64,000 bases of DNA from Liquidambar formosana (GCA_039720395.1 CM077823.1:12170107-12234106), one strand, 5' to 3'. Positions 46,096 to 58,923 are shown, counted from the stretch's first letter. Notes: generated by a model not told the origin, from the letters alone. A program made the numbers and translations.

Positions 46096-48960
46096 ACAAG
46101 ATCCTTAGTGTATGCTAAGGCTGCCATATTATCTATATAAATCATTATGGCTTCATCTGCAAGAGCAGAGATCCCAAAACGCTGGAAGAATCTCCGCAAC
46201 CAAACAGCCTCATGTATTGCCATAGAACAAGCAACATACACTAACTCTAATGTGGACAAAGCTATGCAGGACTGTTTCTTACTATACCAAGAAATAGCCG
46301 CACCACTAACCCAATCTCATGTCTCCACCCTGATAGTAAAGAACGTGATCTGTTGTCCCACGAAGATAACGGAAAATCCTCTTAACTACTTCCTAATGAA
46401 CACGTTCTGGGTTGCTTTGGTAATGACTGACCATACCTACTACAAACCATATGTCTGGTTGAGTACACAACATAACGTACATCAGACTACCAACTACACT
46501 CGTATAGGGAACTGTTTCTATTTTCTTCTTTTCCTCATTGGTTTATGAGACAATTTCTTTAGGCTATAAATGGAACATTTAAAGCTGTATGCTTTGCGCT
46601 TTTGTCCATTGACCAATTCCCATACTTGATTTTTTAGCCATGGAATTCATTTCATCCTCCATAGCAGCTAACCATTCTATAGAGTTAGGTGAAGCTAAAA
46701 CTTCTTTATAAGAAGCAGGCTCATCAATATCATTAGGGTCCAACGGAGCACACATAAAGGATTCTCCTTCAATCTCAAAATAACGACGAGGAATCACTCC
46801 ACGTTCGTTTCTACGTAATTGAGACCCTTCTAAGCCAATTTCTAGTGGAACACTCCCACTAAGAGGCAAGTTACTCCCACTATCTTTGGCAATTTCAAGA
46901 CGAGTTTCTAATTCCCCACTTTTACCCAAAGATGGTTTAACTTCCTCAGATTCTTGTAATTCATAAAGTTCAAAATCTTTCTTCACTTCACTAATGCTGG
47001 GAAAATCATTTTTCATAAAATTGACATCTCGAGACTCTTTTCAGTCATTCGACCATTAGGATGTTCACCATACATCACATAACCCTTAGAGCAATCAGAA
47101 TATCGAATAAATTTTTTTTATTTGCTCTAGGGCCAAGTTTCCTATACTTATGGGAAGAATTATGAACATAACCTGCACAACCCCAAGGCCACATATGTTC
47201 TAAATTAGGCTTTGCGCCATTCCATAACTCATATGGGGTTGTAGGAACTAACTTAGAAGACACACGATTAAGGATGTAGGCTGCAGTTAAAAGAGCATGC
47301 AAATAATCGTCTATAAAGGTGAGATGATAATAAGCGCCATGGCATGCCTTCATATTCATAGGTTCGCAAATGTTAGAATGGACTAGCTCTAAAGGATATA
47401 ATGCCCTAGGTGCCTCTCTAAAAAGCTTCCTAGAGGCTTTTCCTGCTAAACAACACTCACACATAGGTAGGCTCACTTTAGCGAGAGACCCTAATAAACC
47501 TTTTCTAGCTAGTCTAGCCATTCTATCTTTTCTTATGTGTTCAAGTCTAACATACTATTTCACAAAATCAAAATCATTATCATCATAAGCCACATAAGAA
47601 TATAAAGAAAAATCCAAATCTAACATAAAAATATTAGATAGATATTCATGTCCATACAAATTACCATCTAAATAGAAGTCCAACTATGTACCATCAAAAT
47701 GAAAAATAAATCCAAGTTCTAACAAATCTATAATTGAAAATATATTACATTGGACACCAGATGCATAAAGCATATCATGGAGGAGTAATGTGCACCCTAG
47801 ACACATTTTGAGCTGATAAGTACCAACACCAAGAACATCCGCTCGAGTTCCATTACCCAAAGTAACGTACTGTGTTCTCGCAGATATCTTTCTATAATCT
47901 ACAAACCCAACTCCATCTCTGACTACATGTCTAGTTGCTCCTGTGTCTACAATCCAACCATGGAGAGAATGAGCAATAAATATACGTGATAAACATAAGT
48001 ATTGAGAGAGTTGTGTTGGAGGTCTACGTTCTTTGCCTCAATACATTCACGAGCAAAGTGACCCAACTTTTGACACTTACAACACTTTATCTTGGACTTG
48101 TCCTTTTTCCCACCGTGCTTGCCTACATTGCCTTTCTTGGACCCATGGTTACCAGATGTCCCAGCACTGTTCCCTTGTTCCTTGCACTTAGACACAAATG
48201 GTTAGCGCTGCCCTCTTTGGGTGACAAAGAGAGTGCCATAGTGTGCCCTAGATGCTCTGCCTCTAACTCAAAGTGATGAGATATATCAGCAAAAGTCTTA
48301 ATATTCTCGCTATGGGTGAGGACAAACTTCATTTGCTCTTAAGACTCGGCCAAAGAGCGTATAATAGCTGTAACATGCTACTCATCAGTAAGAACATTAC
48401 CAATAGCCTTTAAATCTCAAATCATAGCAGACATTGCCCTCAAATGTTCAGGCATAGAATGTTTAGGGTCTGCAGTATATTGCTCAAACTTTAAAGTGAG
48501 AGCTCGTAACCTAGTAGCAGATGTGGTACTATATGTAACTTTCAGATAGTCCCACATGTCTCAGGTAGTGAGAAAGTTCTCAAACTCTCTAATAAGATCA
48601 TTGTGCATGCTGCTAAGCATGGTAAAGCGCGTGCACCGATCTCTCTTAACCCAACCCTGATAGGCTTCCATATCAGGACGGTGTTAGGCAATGTCACCCT
48701 TTTTAGGTTTAACTATAGAAGTGGTCAAAGTTTCTAAGACTTCTTGTTCATTAAGCAAGTATCGGATTTTCCTATGCCACATATCATAATTGGTTCCATC
48801 TAATTTCTCTCCCTTAGTGAGATCAGCAACAGCATTCTTAGAGGCCATTTCACTACATTCATTGCACAGGGTTGACATTAGCACACATTTTAATTTTATT
48901 TTAGAAACCCAATTAGCATATGATGTCCCCACTTAAATAGCAAGATCGAAAATTTCGTGA
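46096..48960 (-). mobile_element. Interrupted Ty1/copia element, internally deleted
   Basis: In minus-strand order: gag from about 48848 (MASKNAVADLTKGEKLDGTN), the zinc knuckle CCKCQKLGHFAREC at 48043-48084 (CX2CX4HX4C), protease DTGATRHVV near 47945, GAG-pre-integrase MCECCLAGKASR, integrase start HLTFIDDY, integrase end AAYILNRVSSKLVPTTPYEL and KLGPRANK, then DEPASYKEVLASPNSIEWLA before RT, and RNase H (QPDIWFVVGMVSHYQSNPE; YVACSMAIHEAVWLRRF; YIDNMAALAYTKD). Much of the integrase core, the RT catalytic core and the RNase H DADW segment are missing, with stops throughout. It continues at 33525-33654. No PBS or 5' LTR was found at the right end. Confidence 0.9.
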
Positions 48961-49112
48961 GGCTAGTAATCATCTCCCACTACGTAAGCTAGAACAACAT
49001 ATCCAATCCATGATTTGAGACACAAAATCCTCCATGATATATGCTCCCCATTTATGCAATTGTTTGGTGTGATCCCAGATCTTGTGGGCATGAATCTTGG
49101 CTATTAGTTACT
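48961..49112. other. Junction of the copia element with gene copy C
   Basis: The minus strand has AGTGGGAGATG near 48973, resembling a polypurine tract, within unassigned sequence that ends where exon 3 of gene copy C breaks off at about 49112. It may be a leftover of another LTR element. No LTR pair was found. Confidence 0.3.
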
Positions 49113-49783
49113 ACATCATTGAGCATCAAATCAGGGAAAGCTATCCTTTCGCTGCTGATAGCATAAAGGTGTAAGACTCATTTTATTTTATATGTGCATC
49201 AATAATTGAATTACTTGAAGCATAAATTCCCCCTATGTCTAATTTGTTCAATGCGCATAAAATCATTAAAATCAATTAGTTTATATTCCAATGTGTAAGA
49301 CCCATTTTACTTATATGTACCATCAAAATCAACGAAACCATCAATCGTTGCAAAAACAAAATAAACAACAAATAAAGAGATAAATAAATAAACAATAAAT
49401 AAGTAATGTAGGCTTTGCAAAACCTAGCCATGTATAAGGGAAATAAAAATACATACAAAAATCGTGGTTGCTTTCCTAGGGTTCCACACCCTGAGAGACT
49501 GCAACCAAAAATTCGTATATTGGACCTCAATTAAAAAACCGCCTAGAACAAAAGAAATGACTAATGATTGAAAACCACACAAACCCCTATACCTATACAT
49601 ACACGCATACATATAGGAAAATACAGAGAGAGAGAGAGAGAGGGAGGGAGAATTCACATTTAAATCTGGTAAATCCTTGAACCGATTCGATATGAGGTCA
49701 AAACCTCTTGAAGCAGAACTCTGTGTTTTGATTCTTTTCTTCTAATTAAAGAACTTAACAGCGTCACTTCGAATCTGCCTCAT
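49104..49783 (-). pseudogene. Unidentified tandem-duplicated gene, copy C (5' part)
   Basis: Exon 1 (49658-49783) starts MRQIRSDAVKFFN, meets TAG, then reads KKRIKTQSSASRGFDLISNR and ends at a GTGAAT donor. Exon 2 (49457-49498) follows a GGTTGCAG acceptor and includes GTLGKQPRF in the frame matching copy B. Exon 3 starts after CTATCAG (49154) with SERIAFPDLMLNDVV and is cut at about 49112 by the retroelement nest. Intron 1 is only 159 bases. Comparison with copy B suggests an ancestral exon 1 of about 42 codons. The function is unknown. Exon 3's remainder and all later exons are missing from the window. Confidence 0.55.
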
Positions 49784-49904
49784 TTTGCACACACTTTGAA
49801 AAAAAATCCTAAAACATAGAATAACATTTGGACGATAATCCCAGAGGAACATTAGGGTTTTTGTGAAAGAACGAGACAACTAGTTGTCAACTACAGCACT
49901 TTAG

Positions 49905-49985
49905 TTACCTATTCATAGAGTCAGTATATGTGTACGTCTGGTAGCCTGACTTGCATTGTACTACAATAATTTTTTCCATTTTTTT
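49905..49985 (-). promoter_or_regulatory. Promoter region of gene copy C
   Basis: Matches the copy A and B promoters (for example CAGTATATGTGTACGTCTGG on the plus strand against copy A's GCTTATGTGTACGTCTTAC). The TATA core is CTATGAATAGG, one base off the form in A and B. Confidence 0.45.
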
Positions 49986-50089
49986 TCTCTAAAGACTTGT
50001 ACTACAGTATCTGACGCCGTGCTTGACAAATGCATTTTTCTAAGACTAGACATTAAAATTAATTTGTTCATCATAAATAAAAGAAATAG

Positions 50090-50770
50090 TTATTGGGTTG
50101 GAAGGATAAATATTTGCGAAGATAAAATTTTTTGAAGTTCGGGTAGAAAAGAGTTCTTTGTCTGCTTGGAAATCTATTTTGAAAAATAAGAATTTTATTT
50201 TAAAATGATATTAGATGGGTTTTGGGTAGTGACAAAACAATTTTGTTTTGGATAGATAATTAGGTTTGTGCTAAGTCTCTTATTGAGTTTGGGTTTTTTT
50301 AACGTGTGTCCTAAGGATATATGTTAAGTTGTAATTAACTCAATCATTGCCAAAAAAAAAAGAAAAAAAAAAGTGTTTTCACAGTTTTCTAAGCATTTTT
50401 ACATTTTTTCTCAAGCAACTTTTACCATTTACAATGCATTTTCATCATTTTCAATGCAATGATTGGATCATTAATTGTAACTTAACATATGTCTTAAGGA
50501 CACATGTTAAGAAAACCCAAACTGATATTGAGTTTATATATGATATGAATCAGTCTAACATAGATGAATTCATAAATGTAAGTAATTTACTGGATCCAAG
50601 AACCCACACTTGGTGTTTAAGTAGTGTTACGCTTTTATTGCCTAAAGAGGTAATAAGAGATGTTTTGAGTATCCCAATTCCTATTCATGACATTGAAGAT
50701 ACTTTTTCTTTTAGGTTATTCCCATGATGAGCAGTTTTTGGTTAAATGTACTATATGGCTTCGAATGTAG
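50090..50770. repeat. Copy C of the upstream duplicated region
   Basis: Aligns with 27530-28200 over CTGCTTGGAAATCTAT, TTTTGTTTTGG, TAATTAGGTTTGTG, TTGAGTATCCCAATT and CCCGTGATGAG-type segments. It lacks the MITE found in copy B at 27664-27828. A 126-residue ORF at 50347-50727 falls in this block and has no recognisable domain. Confidence 0.65.
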
Positions 50771-50974
50771 AATGAATTGCTGGTACATCATAGGATAAAT
50801 CTTTTAAAATGGTTATGGAAAAGGGTTGTTCTTTCCCATACATATATTTTTGTAAGGATTCTAATTTGTAGTTGTCTTCCTAAGTTGGATTTTCGTAACA
50901 AGTGAGGAATACATGTCCGAAAGACCTCCCTTTTGTGGTAACAGAAAGAATCTCTAGAAATCTTTTGAAATTGT

Positions 50975-51034
50975 TCTTTTTTTTTTTCTTTTTTCTTTTT
51001 TTCTTTTTTTCTTTTTTTTTTTTTTTTTTTTTTG
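50975..51034. repeat. Pure pyrimidine tract
   Basis: Some 60 bases of (T)nC repeats with no purine. The Lys-rich and Phe-rich ORFs that cross it are artefacts of the tract. Confidence 0.9.
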
Positions 51035-51130
51035 TAAGAGATATTTGGAATAGTACAAAAGTGCATTGTCCCACCCCGACATTATTTACTCTTATCATTG
51101 AGTAATTATAGGAACACGCAAAACCATGTT

Positions 51131-51568
51131 CTTTTTTAGGGACAAACCCAAACCCCCAAACCTGCTTTTATTCTTAATAAAGCCTATAACAATGATTCTG
51201 GAAAGACTAGAATTCTTAACTAGCAACTATTTAGTTCTCTATTGTTCGATAATCTTTGTTTGACAAATAACGAAGAAGCAAGAAGACATACAAATTTGTA
51301 TTGCATTTCTTTCCCGCATTGTACTCCCAAACAGGTGACATTATCTTAACCAAAAAAAAAAAACCATGTTTTACCCAGATTCTCTTGTTGTCCCCAAATT
51401 ATTACAAGTTTCCCCTTAAATGAATAAAGGTTAAAAAATAAAATAAACTATAAATATATATATATAGAGTATTTGTAAACTACTATGAATGGAAACTCCA
51501 CAATTCCAAAATTGTTTATTCGAGTTCTTGAGTTTTCCATGAATATGTTGAAAACTTGGATAAATTTT
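51131..51568. repeat. Direct duplication, copy 1
   Basis: About 440 bases repeated at 54045-54475 at roughly 93-95% identity by eye, for example AAAATTGTTTATTCGAGTTC in both. Its first half is the flanking block also seen at 7395 and 28390. Confidence 0.9.
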
Positions 51569-51569
51569 T

Positions 51570-52035
51570 TCTTTTTATTAAAGAAAATAATCCAAATTGG
51601 AGGGCACTAGGAAAACCCGTGCTATAACTACAGCATGGGGAGCTAAAAGTGTTTTATGCAACCTTGTAAGGCTTCCAATGATAATTCAATAGTTTAATCA
51701 TTTGTTTTAATCTAGTTTTGTACATTATACAAAACTAATGTGTACGTTATCTATACTAATATCGTATATTTTATATCTCTAAATTGTAAGGCACTAGGCA
51801 AACCCATGAAATTGGGAATTGAATTTCTTTTCCTCTTAATTTGGATTTTTTTTTTCTTCGGAATATCGTGTATTCATGTGCTTGTTGCAAAATAATACTA
51901 ACAATAAAAATAATAATAATAAATAAATAAAAGATTGCAAAAAAGAATAATAATATAAATAAATAAGTATAAAAACGAGAGAAAGAGAGAGAGAGACATA
52001 AAGTGAGGCAAGAGGGGCAACGAAGAAGAGAGAGC

Positions 52036-52083
<48 letters not shown>

Positions 52084-52136
52084 GGCGGAAGAGAGTAGGA
52101 GAAAGGAGAGAGTGGGTAGGTTAGTAAAAAAAAAAA
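51570..52136. other. Gene-free stretch with (GA)n tract
   Basis: AT-rich, then a long (GA)n microsatellite (about 52035-52080) and A-runs. The 145-residue ORF on the minus strand is low-complexity Leu/Ser sequence from the microsatellite. Confidence 0.5.
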
Positions 52137-53798
52137 GGGCAAACTACATATTAGTACCATGAACTTTGCCCCCAGTTTCAATGTGGTATATGAACTTTTA
52201 ATTTGCACAATTTAATACACTAACTTTGCATTCGTGTTTCAATGTGGGAAAATGTAGAACAGTCATTTGGTTCTAACGGAGAAAGCTTACGTGGTGGCCA
52301 ATTGGTGCTGACGTGGCATCTCCTTACCCATTTTTCTCCATTTTCATCTCACGTGCTGTGCATGTGAGAACAATTTACCCAAATAACCCATTTTCTAGTG
52401 TGCATTTACAAAAATAACCTTACTCACATGATTACCCCTTCCCTCCATGATCTGCCTATTCCTTCCTTCTTTTAACCCCCATTCCGACAATCTCCTTTTT
52501 TTCCGACCATCACAATCACCAACACCCACCGAAACCCCATCTCCGACTCCTTCTCCTTCTCCAACCCCCAACAAAAAGCCCATCTCCGATGCAAAATTTA
52601 ATAGATCTAAACTAAAACCCTCAAAAATTGAAAAGAAAATTTTGCTGCAAAACAACTCCTAGTCCCTACCACACCGACGGCCACTTTCCGGCTCAATTGA
52701 AGATGCTGGTCGATCAAGGCAATGATGATGGCAACACGACGGCGATTGCAAACTGTTCAATCAGAATCGATTCCTCCAAGCTCAAGCCATTGTAGCTTTG
52801 TCGGAACAAAACCATAGATCAACGAGAGTTTTCAAGGTGACGACAGAATCAAGCTCCAATAGGGACAACGGGGCAAACTCGATTCCACATTTCCCACCAC
52901 CATCACCTATTTCAGCACCGCCATCACCGTCACCAATGCCCACCAAAACTCCATCTTCGACTCCTTCTCCAACCCCCACCAAAACCCTATCTCCTCATCA
53001 CAATCAAGAGACTCCATCGTCGACCAACATTATAGGCAGAAACCTTTGCCACTATCGATTCCCACCGCTGATCGAACCCCACGAAGTCCAGCTGTCGATT
53101 CCCGCCGCTGCACCAGCATAATTGAAACCCTCTCCACCATCGATCAAATCACCGGCGAGATCCAGTCATTGACTCCCACTGCTGATCGAATCCCACGAAG
53201 TTTCCCTTTGCCGTCGAAACCTCTGTTGCACCTCCACCGTCAAGACCCCTTTTTTCACCGTTACTTGAACACCATAACCAACGAGACCCCATTTTTGTTG
53301 ATTACAAATCCACCACCATCGTTCCCCATTGCATGAGAGAAGTGGAATAGGAAGGGAGATCGTTGGCAAATTTCAATCGCAGGAGAGAAGTTGAGATTGT
53401 TGGCAGATCCTAACCTTTTGTTTGGGGTAACGGAAAAAATGGAGATCGCCGGAATGGGGGTTAAGAGGGAAGGAATAGGCAAATCGTGGAGGGGGAAGAG
53501 TGATCATGTAAGTAAGGTTATTTTTGTAAATGCACACTAGAAAATGGGTTATTTGGGTAAACTGTCCTCACGTGCACAATACGTGAGATGAAAATAGAGA
53601 AAAATGGGTCAGGAGATGCCACGTTAGCACCAACTGGCCGCCATGTAAGCTTTCTCCGTTAGAACCAAACGGCTGTTCCACGTTTTCCCACATTGAAACA
53701 CGAATGCAAAGTTAGTGCACTAAACTGTGCAAATTAAAAGTTCATATACCACATTGAAACTGGGGGCAAAGTTCGTGGCACTAATATGTAGTTTGGCC
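52137..53798. mobile_element. MULE with ~365-bp terminal inverted repeats
   Basis: Starts GGGCAAACTACATATTAGT and ends with the complement of GGCCAAACTACATATTAGT. The inverted repeats continue for about 365 bases on each side (52137-52505 and 53432-53798). Both flanks are A9 (52128-52136, 53799-53807), consistent with a 9-base duplication. The TIRs include CCGTTAGAACCAAA and TGCCACGT-type segments at similar depths. No transposase. The interior encodes only Pro/Ser/Thr-rich strings. Confidence 0.9.
52447..53336 (+). pseudogene. Pro/Thr-rich interior of the MULE, possible captured sequence
   Basis: Plus-strand frames 52447-52662, 52798-53121 and 53046-53336 read SPTPTETPSPTPSPSPTPNK, then the related SPSPMPTKTPSSTPSPTPTK. 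The two stretches look like a diverged internal duplication. Such composition occurs in plant cell-wall and regulatory proteins but is not diagnostic. The frames overlap each other and have no domain, so this may be captured exon material or chance. Confidence 0.25.
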
Positions 53799-54044
53799 AA
53801 AAAAAAACAAAGAAAGAAAATGGGTCCCACCATTTTTAGTTGTGGGAGAGAGAGAGTACAATTTTTTAGTTGAGGTTCTCATTATGTATAGGGGTATAAT
53901 AGGAAACCTAAATTAATCCATAAACCCGCTATGGTTAAATAGATCCTCGTCGGTCATTATTAAGAAATACTTTCTACCCCCATCCCATTTGGGTAATACC
54001 CCTGCAAGGGTGAATGTATGGGTAATTGTCCCTTCTTTGTTTCT

Positions 54045-54475
54045 TTTTTAAGAACAAACCCAAACCCCAAAAACTGCTTTTATTCTTAATAAAGCCTATA
54101 ACTATTATTCTGGAAACACTAGAATTCTAAACTAGCAACTATTTAGTTCTCTGTTGTTTGATAATCCTTGATTGACAAATAACGAAGAAGCAAGAAGATA
54201 TACAAATTTGTATTGCATTTCTTTCCCGCGTTGTACCCCCAAATAGGTGACGTTATCTTAACCAAAAAAAAAAACATGTTTTACCCAAGTTCTCTTGTTG
54301 TCCCCAAATTATTACAAGTTTCCCCTTAAATAAATAAAGGTTAAAAAATAAAATAAACTATAAATATACATATAGGGTGTTTGCAAACTATTATGAATGG
54401 AAACTCCACAATTCCAAAATTGTTTATTCGAGTTCTTGAGTTGTCCATGAATATGTTGAAAACTTGGATAAATTT
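54045..54475. repeat. Direct duplication, copy 2
   Basis: Second copy of 51131-51568, same orientation, about 2.9 kb away, with the long-TIR MULE and (GA)n stretch between them. Confidence 0.9.
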
Positions 54476-54899
54476 GGTCAGATTTTCAAATTTATTCCCA
54501 ATATTTATTCAATGACTGCACTTCGTCACTCACTATCATTTTTTTTTCAAAACATGCCTTTCTGTTTTCCTTTTCTATTTTGGTCAAACCCTGAACCCGA
54601 TCCCATAAGCATGGTTCCCTCATCCTTTTTTCTAGGTTCAGTAGTGGAACTTGAGGCCTTCCTCTTAATACTTTGGAGTCTAGTATATATTTGTGTTTAT
54701 GAATAACAGATACCATTTGTATGTAGACCGCATTGTGGGGCTGTGCTCCAGCACTGAAGAAAATAATTAAAGCATCAATTTTGTGGTTCTCATCTTTGCA
54801 TCTCAATGGTTGCATTAATACAAATTGGAATGCCAACGCAACATGAGCAGCTTCTTGAATATAATCTTTGAATATATATGACGCTAAAATAGTATAACC
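54476..54899. other. Gene-free stretch
   Basis: Two opposing ORFs (54464-54706, 54492-54836) overlap the same bases with no recognisable domain. Nothing else noticed. Confidence 0.3.
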
Positions 54900-55605
54900 T
54901 GTTGGGAAATTTATTTAATCACTACACTATGAATAATTATACAAATATAAATTACACAAATATAAATGATTACACAATTAGATAAAATATCAAATTAACA
55001 ATATAATAGAACAGGGTATACATCAATCAATATTAACGCACAATGTAAAAGGAATAAAGTAAAGAAAACATAGCCTAAGGGAATCAATGAGGCACGTATT
55101 CACTATCCTAAAGTCACATACGCCTCCCCACGTGCAAATATTGGCAGTCATATATGGCTCCAAGATATAACCCAATTCCTCTCAGGCGGTCTGATCCATA
55201 GTGCACGTCTATAGCAGACAGGTGTCAAGAACGCGTCTAAATTGCCCAAAGAAAATAGATTTAAAAAAAAAAAAAAAAAAAAAAAGAGTATGAGAGTTAG
55301 TGAAGAAGAGAGAAAGACAAAGAGGGAGAAGATAAGAACGTTAAGAGAGACACAATATGACTGCAACGTTTGATTTTATAGGCCCCAGGTATACCTACAC
55401 CAAACGTTCAGTCAAAGGAAGAATTTAATATATTAACTCTTATGGTTAATACATTAACATAAAACGGTAAGAAACATTATCACATAAATGGTAACCACCA
55501 AAAGAGTAAATAAAATCTCTTTAAAACTGAAATAAATAAATAAATAAATCTCCAAAAATAAAGTTTTGTATACTTCCTTGAAATAAAACTCTTAAATTTC
55601 CAACA
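54900..55605 (-). repeat. LTR (minus-strand element), with adjacent PPT
   Basis: 706 bases, TGTTGGGAAATTTATT at the left and TTAAATTTCCAACA at the right, giving inverted TGTTGG ends. On the minus strand it is preceded by TTGTGGGGGAC (55606-55616), a polypurine tract, which makes this a 3' LTR. A minus-strand TATA box CCTATAAAATC (55374-55384) lies inside. The mate LTR was not found. Confidence 0.7.
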
Positions 55606-58600
55606 GTCCCCCACAAGTTTCAAAACTTTAAAAAACACATAATATATTTATAATAGATAAATAAAATTCTTAGGGCAATTATATACTGTGCAATGGGTGT
55701 AGGAGTCTTCCGGACTTGAGCCTACACTTAGTGTTAACAGTCTCCTTCTGAAGGAATCATAGTGAACTAGATCTTGAATTAAACCCCTTTAACTAGAATT
55801 CAACTATCACACACACAGTATTGACACGTATACTTGGCACAGGTTAGTACTATTAAAGGCTATGTGCATGATCTTAATTCTCATGAGAGTTTCTAGAGAA
55901 CAGCCCTATTCTCATAGTCACAGCCTCACGACAACTCTCATTTAGGTGAGTCCTCGAAGGGTACATGTGATAAGTACCTCGCAGAAGAATGTCTGCCTTG
56001 TTCTCATTTAGGGTAAAACCCTTCCTTAACATCACATGTCATCAGTACTATGTCATAGGAATGGGGTAGGATAATTTTTATGCACGTGTCTGCTCATAAA
56101 GAGTGATGGAATCTGAGTCATGCAGTATGGATTGTTCTTACCACATTGAACCTTTTCTTTGGGATCTCCCATTATAAAGGTTGGGTTACCTCCCTAGGTG
56201 ACTCCCTGTGGGCTTAGCCCCATTCCCCTCGACAAATCTAAGACTACATTTCCTAGATATCATTTTATGCACCACATTGTGCGTCTCACAATTATATTGG
56301 CATCATCATTGTGTCTCCTGTATTACTTAAAGCTTCACATACACATTAGTCAAATTTAAACAAAATATATATGCCAATATAATGAACCCCCACAATAATG
56401 AATGTTTTGACTTTTTATACGAGTTCACAAATAACAAAATTGAGAGCCAATATGATTTCTAACAATCATCTCATGAATAATGTATGCTTTTATCTCAAAA
56501 CAAATTATAATCATAATAACATAATAAATTATATGACTTTCATTAAATAAAATATGCATATGGTAAATATCATACAATTTTCCATGAGAACTATCCATAA
56601 TCGCAACGTACATAATGTAGTATAAATCATAAGATAATGTAATTATCCAATTAATAATAACTTGCTCCAAATAAATAACTATTTTATTTCCATGTCCAAA
56701 AAAAACCTCTACATATAAAATTTAACAATTAAGGTGGTAAGTCATCTCCAAATTAGAATTTTATAAAATCACAATTTTAGCCATTTCAAATCTTTATCAC
56801 AAAATATAATTCTCACATAAAATATAATATACCACAACAACCATTACCCGATAGTAAACCCCCACATTCAAAATATTTTATAATATGCTACATACAATGA
56901 AACATTGTTTAACAAAATTCTACTTGTGAATAATTTTATTTTAAATCAAATTCTATGGAATATATATTCATCCATATATACGAACCCATTTAATTTTTAA
57001 TTATATATATATATATATTAGTTAGGCTAGTAAGTCTCACATTGAGCATAAACAGATTTTAAGACAACCGGCAATCTCACGTGTCTCACTAAATTTAATC
57101 TTGAGTTCATAGAAAATAAATCATATATATATTCAGTAGATAATTATTTTTAACATATGAGTTAGATTATATGAAGATTTTCCATAAACTATTTTATATC
57201 AAGAAATTCCTATAGTTAACAATCATATGACCAACAATATAATTTATTTAACATTACACATGCAAAACCATATTCTTCCCATAGAACATGTTAACTATAT
57301 ATATATATAGATATATATATATAATACAAAATACATCATACACATTACATATACCTCACATGAAAATGAATTGGAACAAATTTGAACAGACTGTTACAGT
57401 TGATGAGGACTATATACTCTTCATTTTTTTTTTTTTTTAAAAAAAATTAACAATATCATAGAGAAACGATTAGAAAGATTACAACAATCTTATTATGACA
57501 AAGGTATCACATAGAAATCTTATTTATTTTTAGTCCACAAAGAATAAGAAAAGTTCCAAATCAAGTCTGCAATATTATTACACAGAATATAAGATAGACT
57601 AGTCACACATTTTAGCATATAAATTTATTTATCAATTTAACAATTTAAATCAAGAAACCTTTTATCCGGGTAAACCAAACAACTTAAATAATTATATACT
57701 CAAATCAACATTTATAAATTTCAGCTAATGTTAAACTTTATGTAAAACTAGAACCTTTTAATATTATTAAATATATGAATAAAAAAGAAAATGAAGTAAG
57801 ATACTTTCATCCACAGACAAGCATGAAAATAACAATCCCTTCATTATTTTATAATATTTATGTGAATAATGAAATATGCATAGTAATCCAGTGTTAAACG
57901 TAATTCTTTTATTACATACAAGTCAACCATAGTTGGATTCACGTGTTCTAACTTCTATATTCATAGTTTTATTTAGAAAATTAATAAAATAAATTTCTTG
58001 ACTAGATGCCAAAATTACTACTATAATTTTCCAACTACATAAAGCAATCTGATTGTCAAAAATTTTTAAAATTCAGTGTAGGAATACTATCATCAATAAC
58101 AAAGTATACATATACATAATCTGAACATTAAATCCTACCTTTGTTTTTTTCCTTTTTAAGTAGGAGGATTAGACCAGTGAGCCAACCCCATAGGGTCTAC
58201 ACAAATTATGCCGGCCATATGTATAAATAGTCACATAGCTCTCACAAATCTAGGACAAGGATAGCAAACTTAGCCAACAAACTCTTTTCTTGTATGAATA
58301 GGGGTTTCAAAATTTAATAGGACATTCATGATATGAATTCCTAGCCATTTCTTGTAAAGTAATACATATAGAAAGTATGCTTTAAAATAAATTAGATGGC
58401 CATGGAAGAAACCCAAGATCAAGATTAAAATATTCACTCAAATCGTGGCAAACAATTCTTTGGAAAAAGTGTAATAAATGGAATAGAATTATCATAAAAA
58501 ACATTCATGTTTACAAATATGAAAAACACAATGAACAATATGAAAGTCCTTTAAACAAATCCAGAAATGTAAACTGATGTATACTTTACTTGCGAGAGAC

Positions 58601-58717
58601 TTTCTTGATTCAATTATTTATTGTGCACTACTCTATTTTAAGCAAAGGGAAATCCAAAAAACATACAATTGGTTTTCACAGTTCACCAAAATTATTTGTC
58701 TAATCTCCCTACATTAC
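55606..58717 (-). mobile_element. AT-rich internal remnant of the minus-strand LTR element
   Basis: Begins with the polypurine tract and contains no coding motif. It is very AT-rich with several (TA)n tracts (57002-57020, 57297-57322). How far the element extends is unclear; part may be unrelated intergenic DNA. Confidence 0.35.
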
Positions 58718-58923
58718 TACTCCATTTAAACTTTTTTTTTTTTTTTTTGTATCAAATAAAAGGGTTGCAAGCATCATAGACCATCCTAGGATCTCAACTA
58801 TGTTGGCACCATAGAAGACCCAAATCATGTGCTATAACCCATCTTTTATTAAAATAAAGGAAAACAACATTGGAAAAATAAAAGAAAAAAAGAAATCAAG
58901 AGAAAGCTCATTCCCCAAGACAG

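Noticed and set aside
46147..46548. 133-residue plus-strand ORF
   Set aside because: Antisense shadow of the minus-strand copia RNase H region.
50788..51105. Three overlapping ORFs, Lys-rich and Phe-rich
   Set aside because: All cross the pure pyrimidine tract 50975-51034; composition artefact.
52395..53482. Several Pro- or Gly-rich ORFs on both strands
   Set aside because: They overlap each other inside a MULE with no domain; only the plus-strand Pro/Thr pattern is kept, at low confidence.
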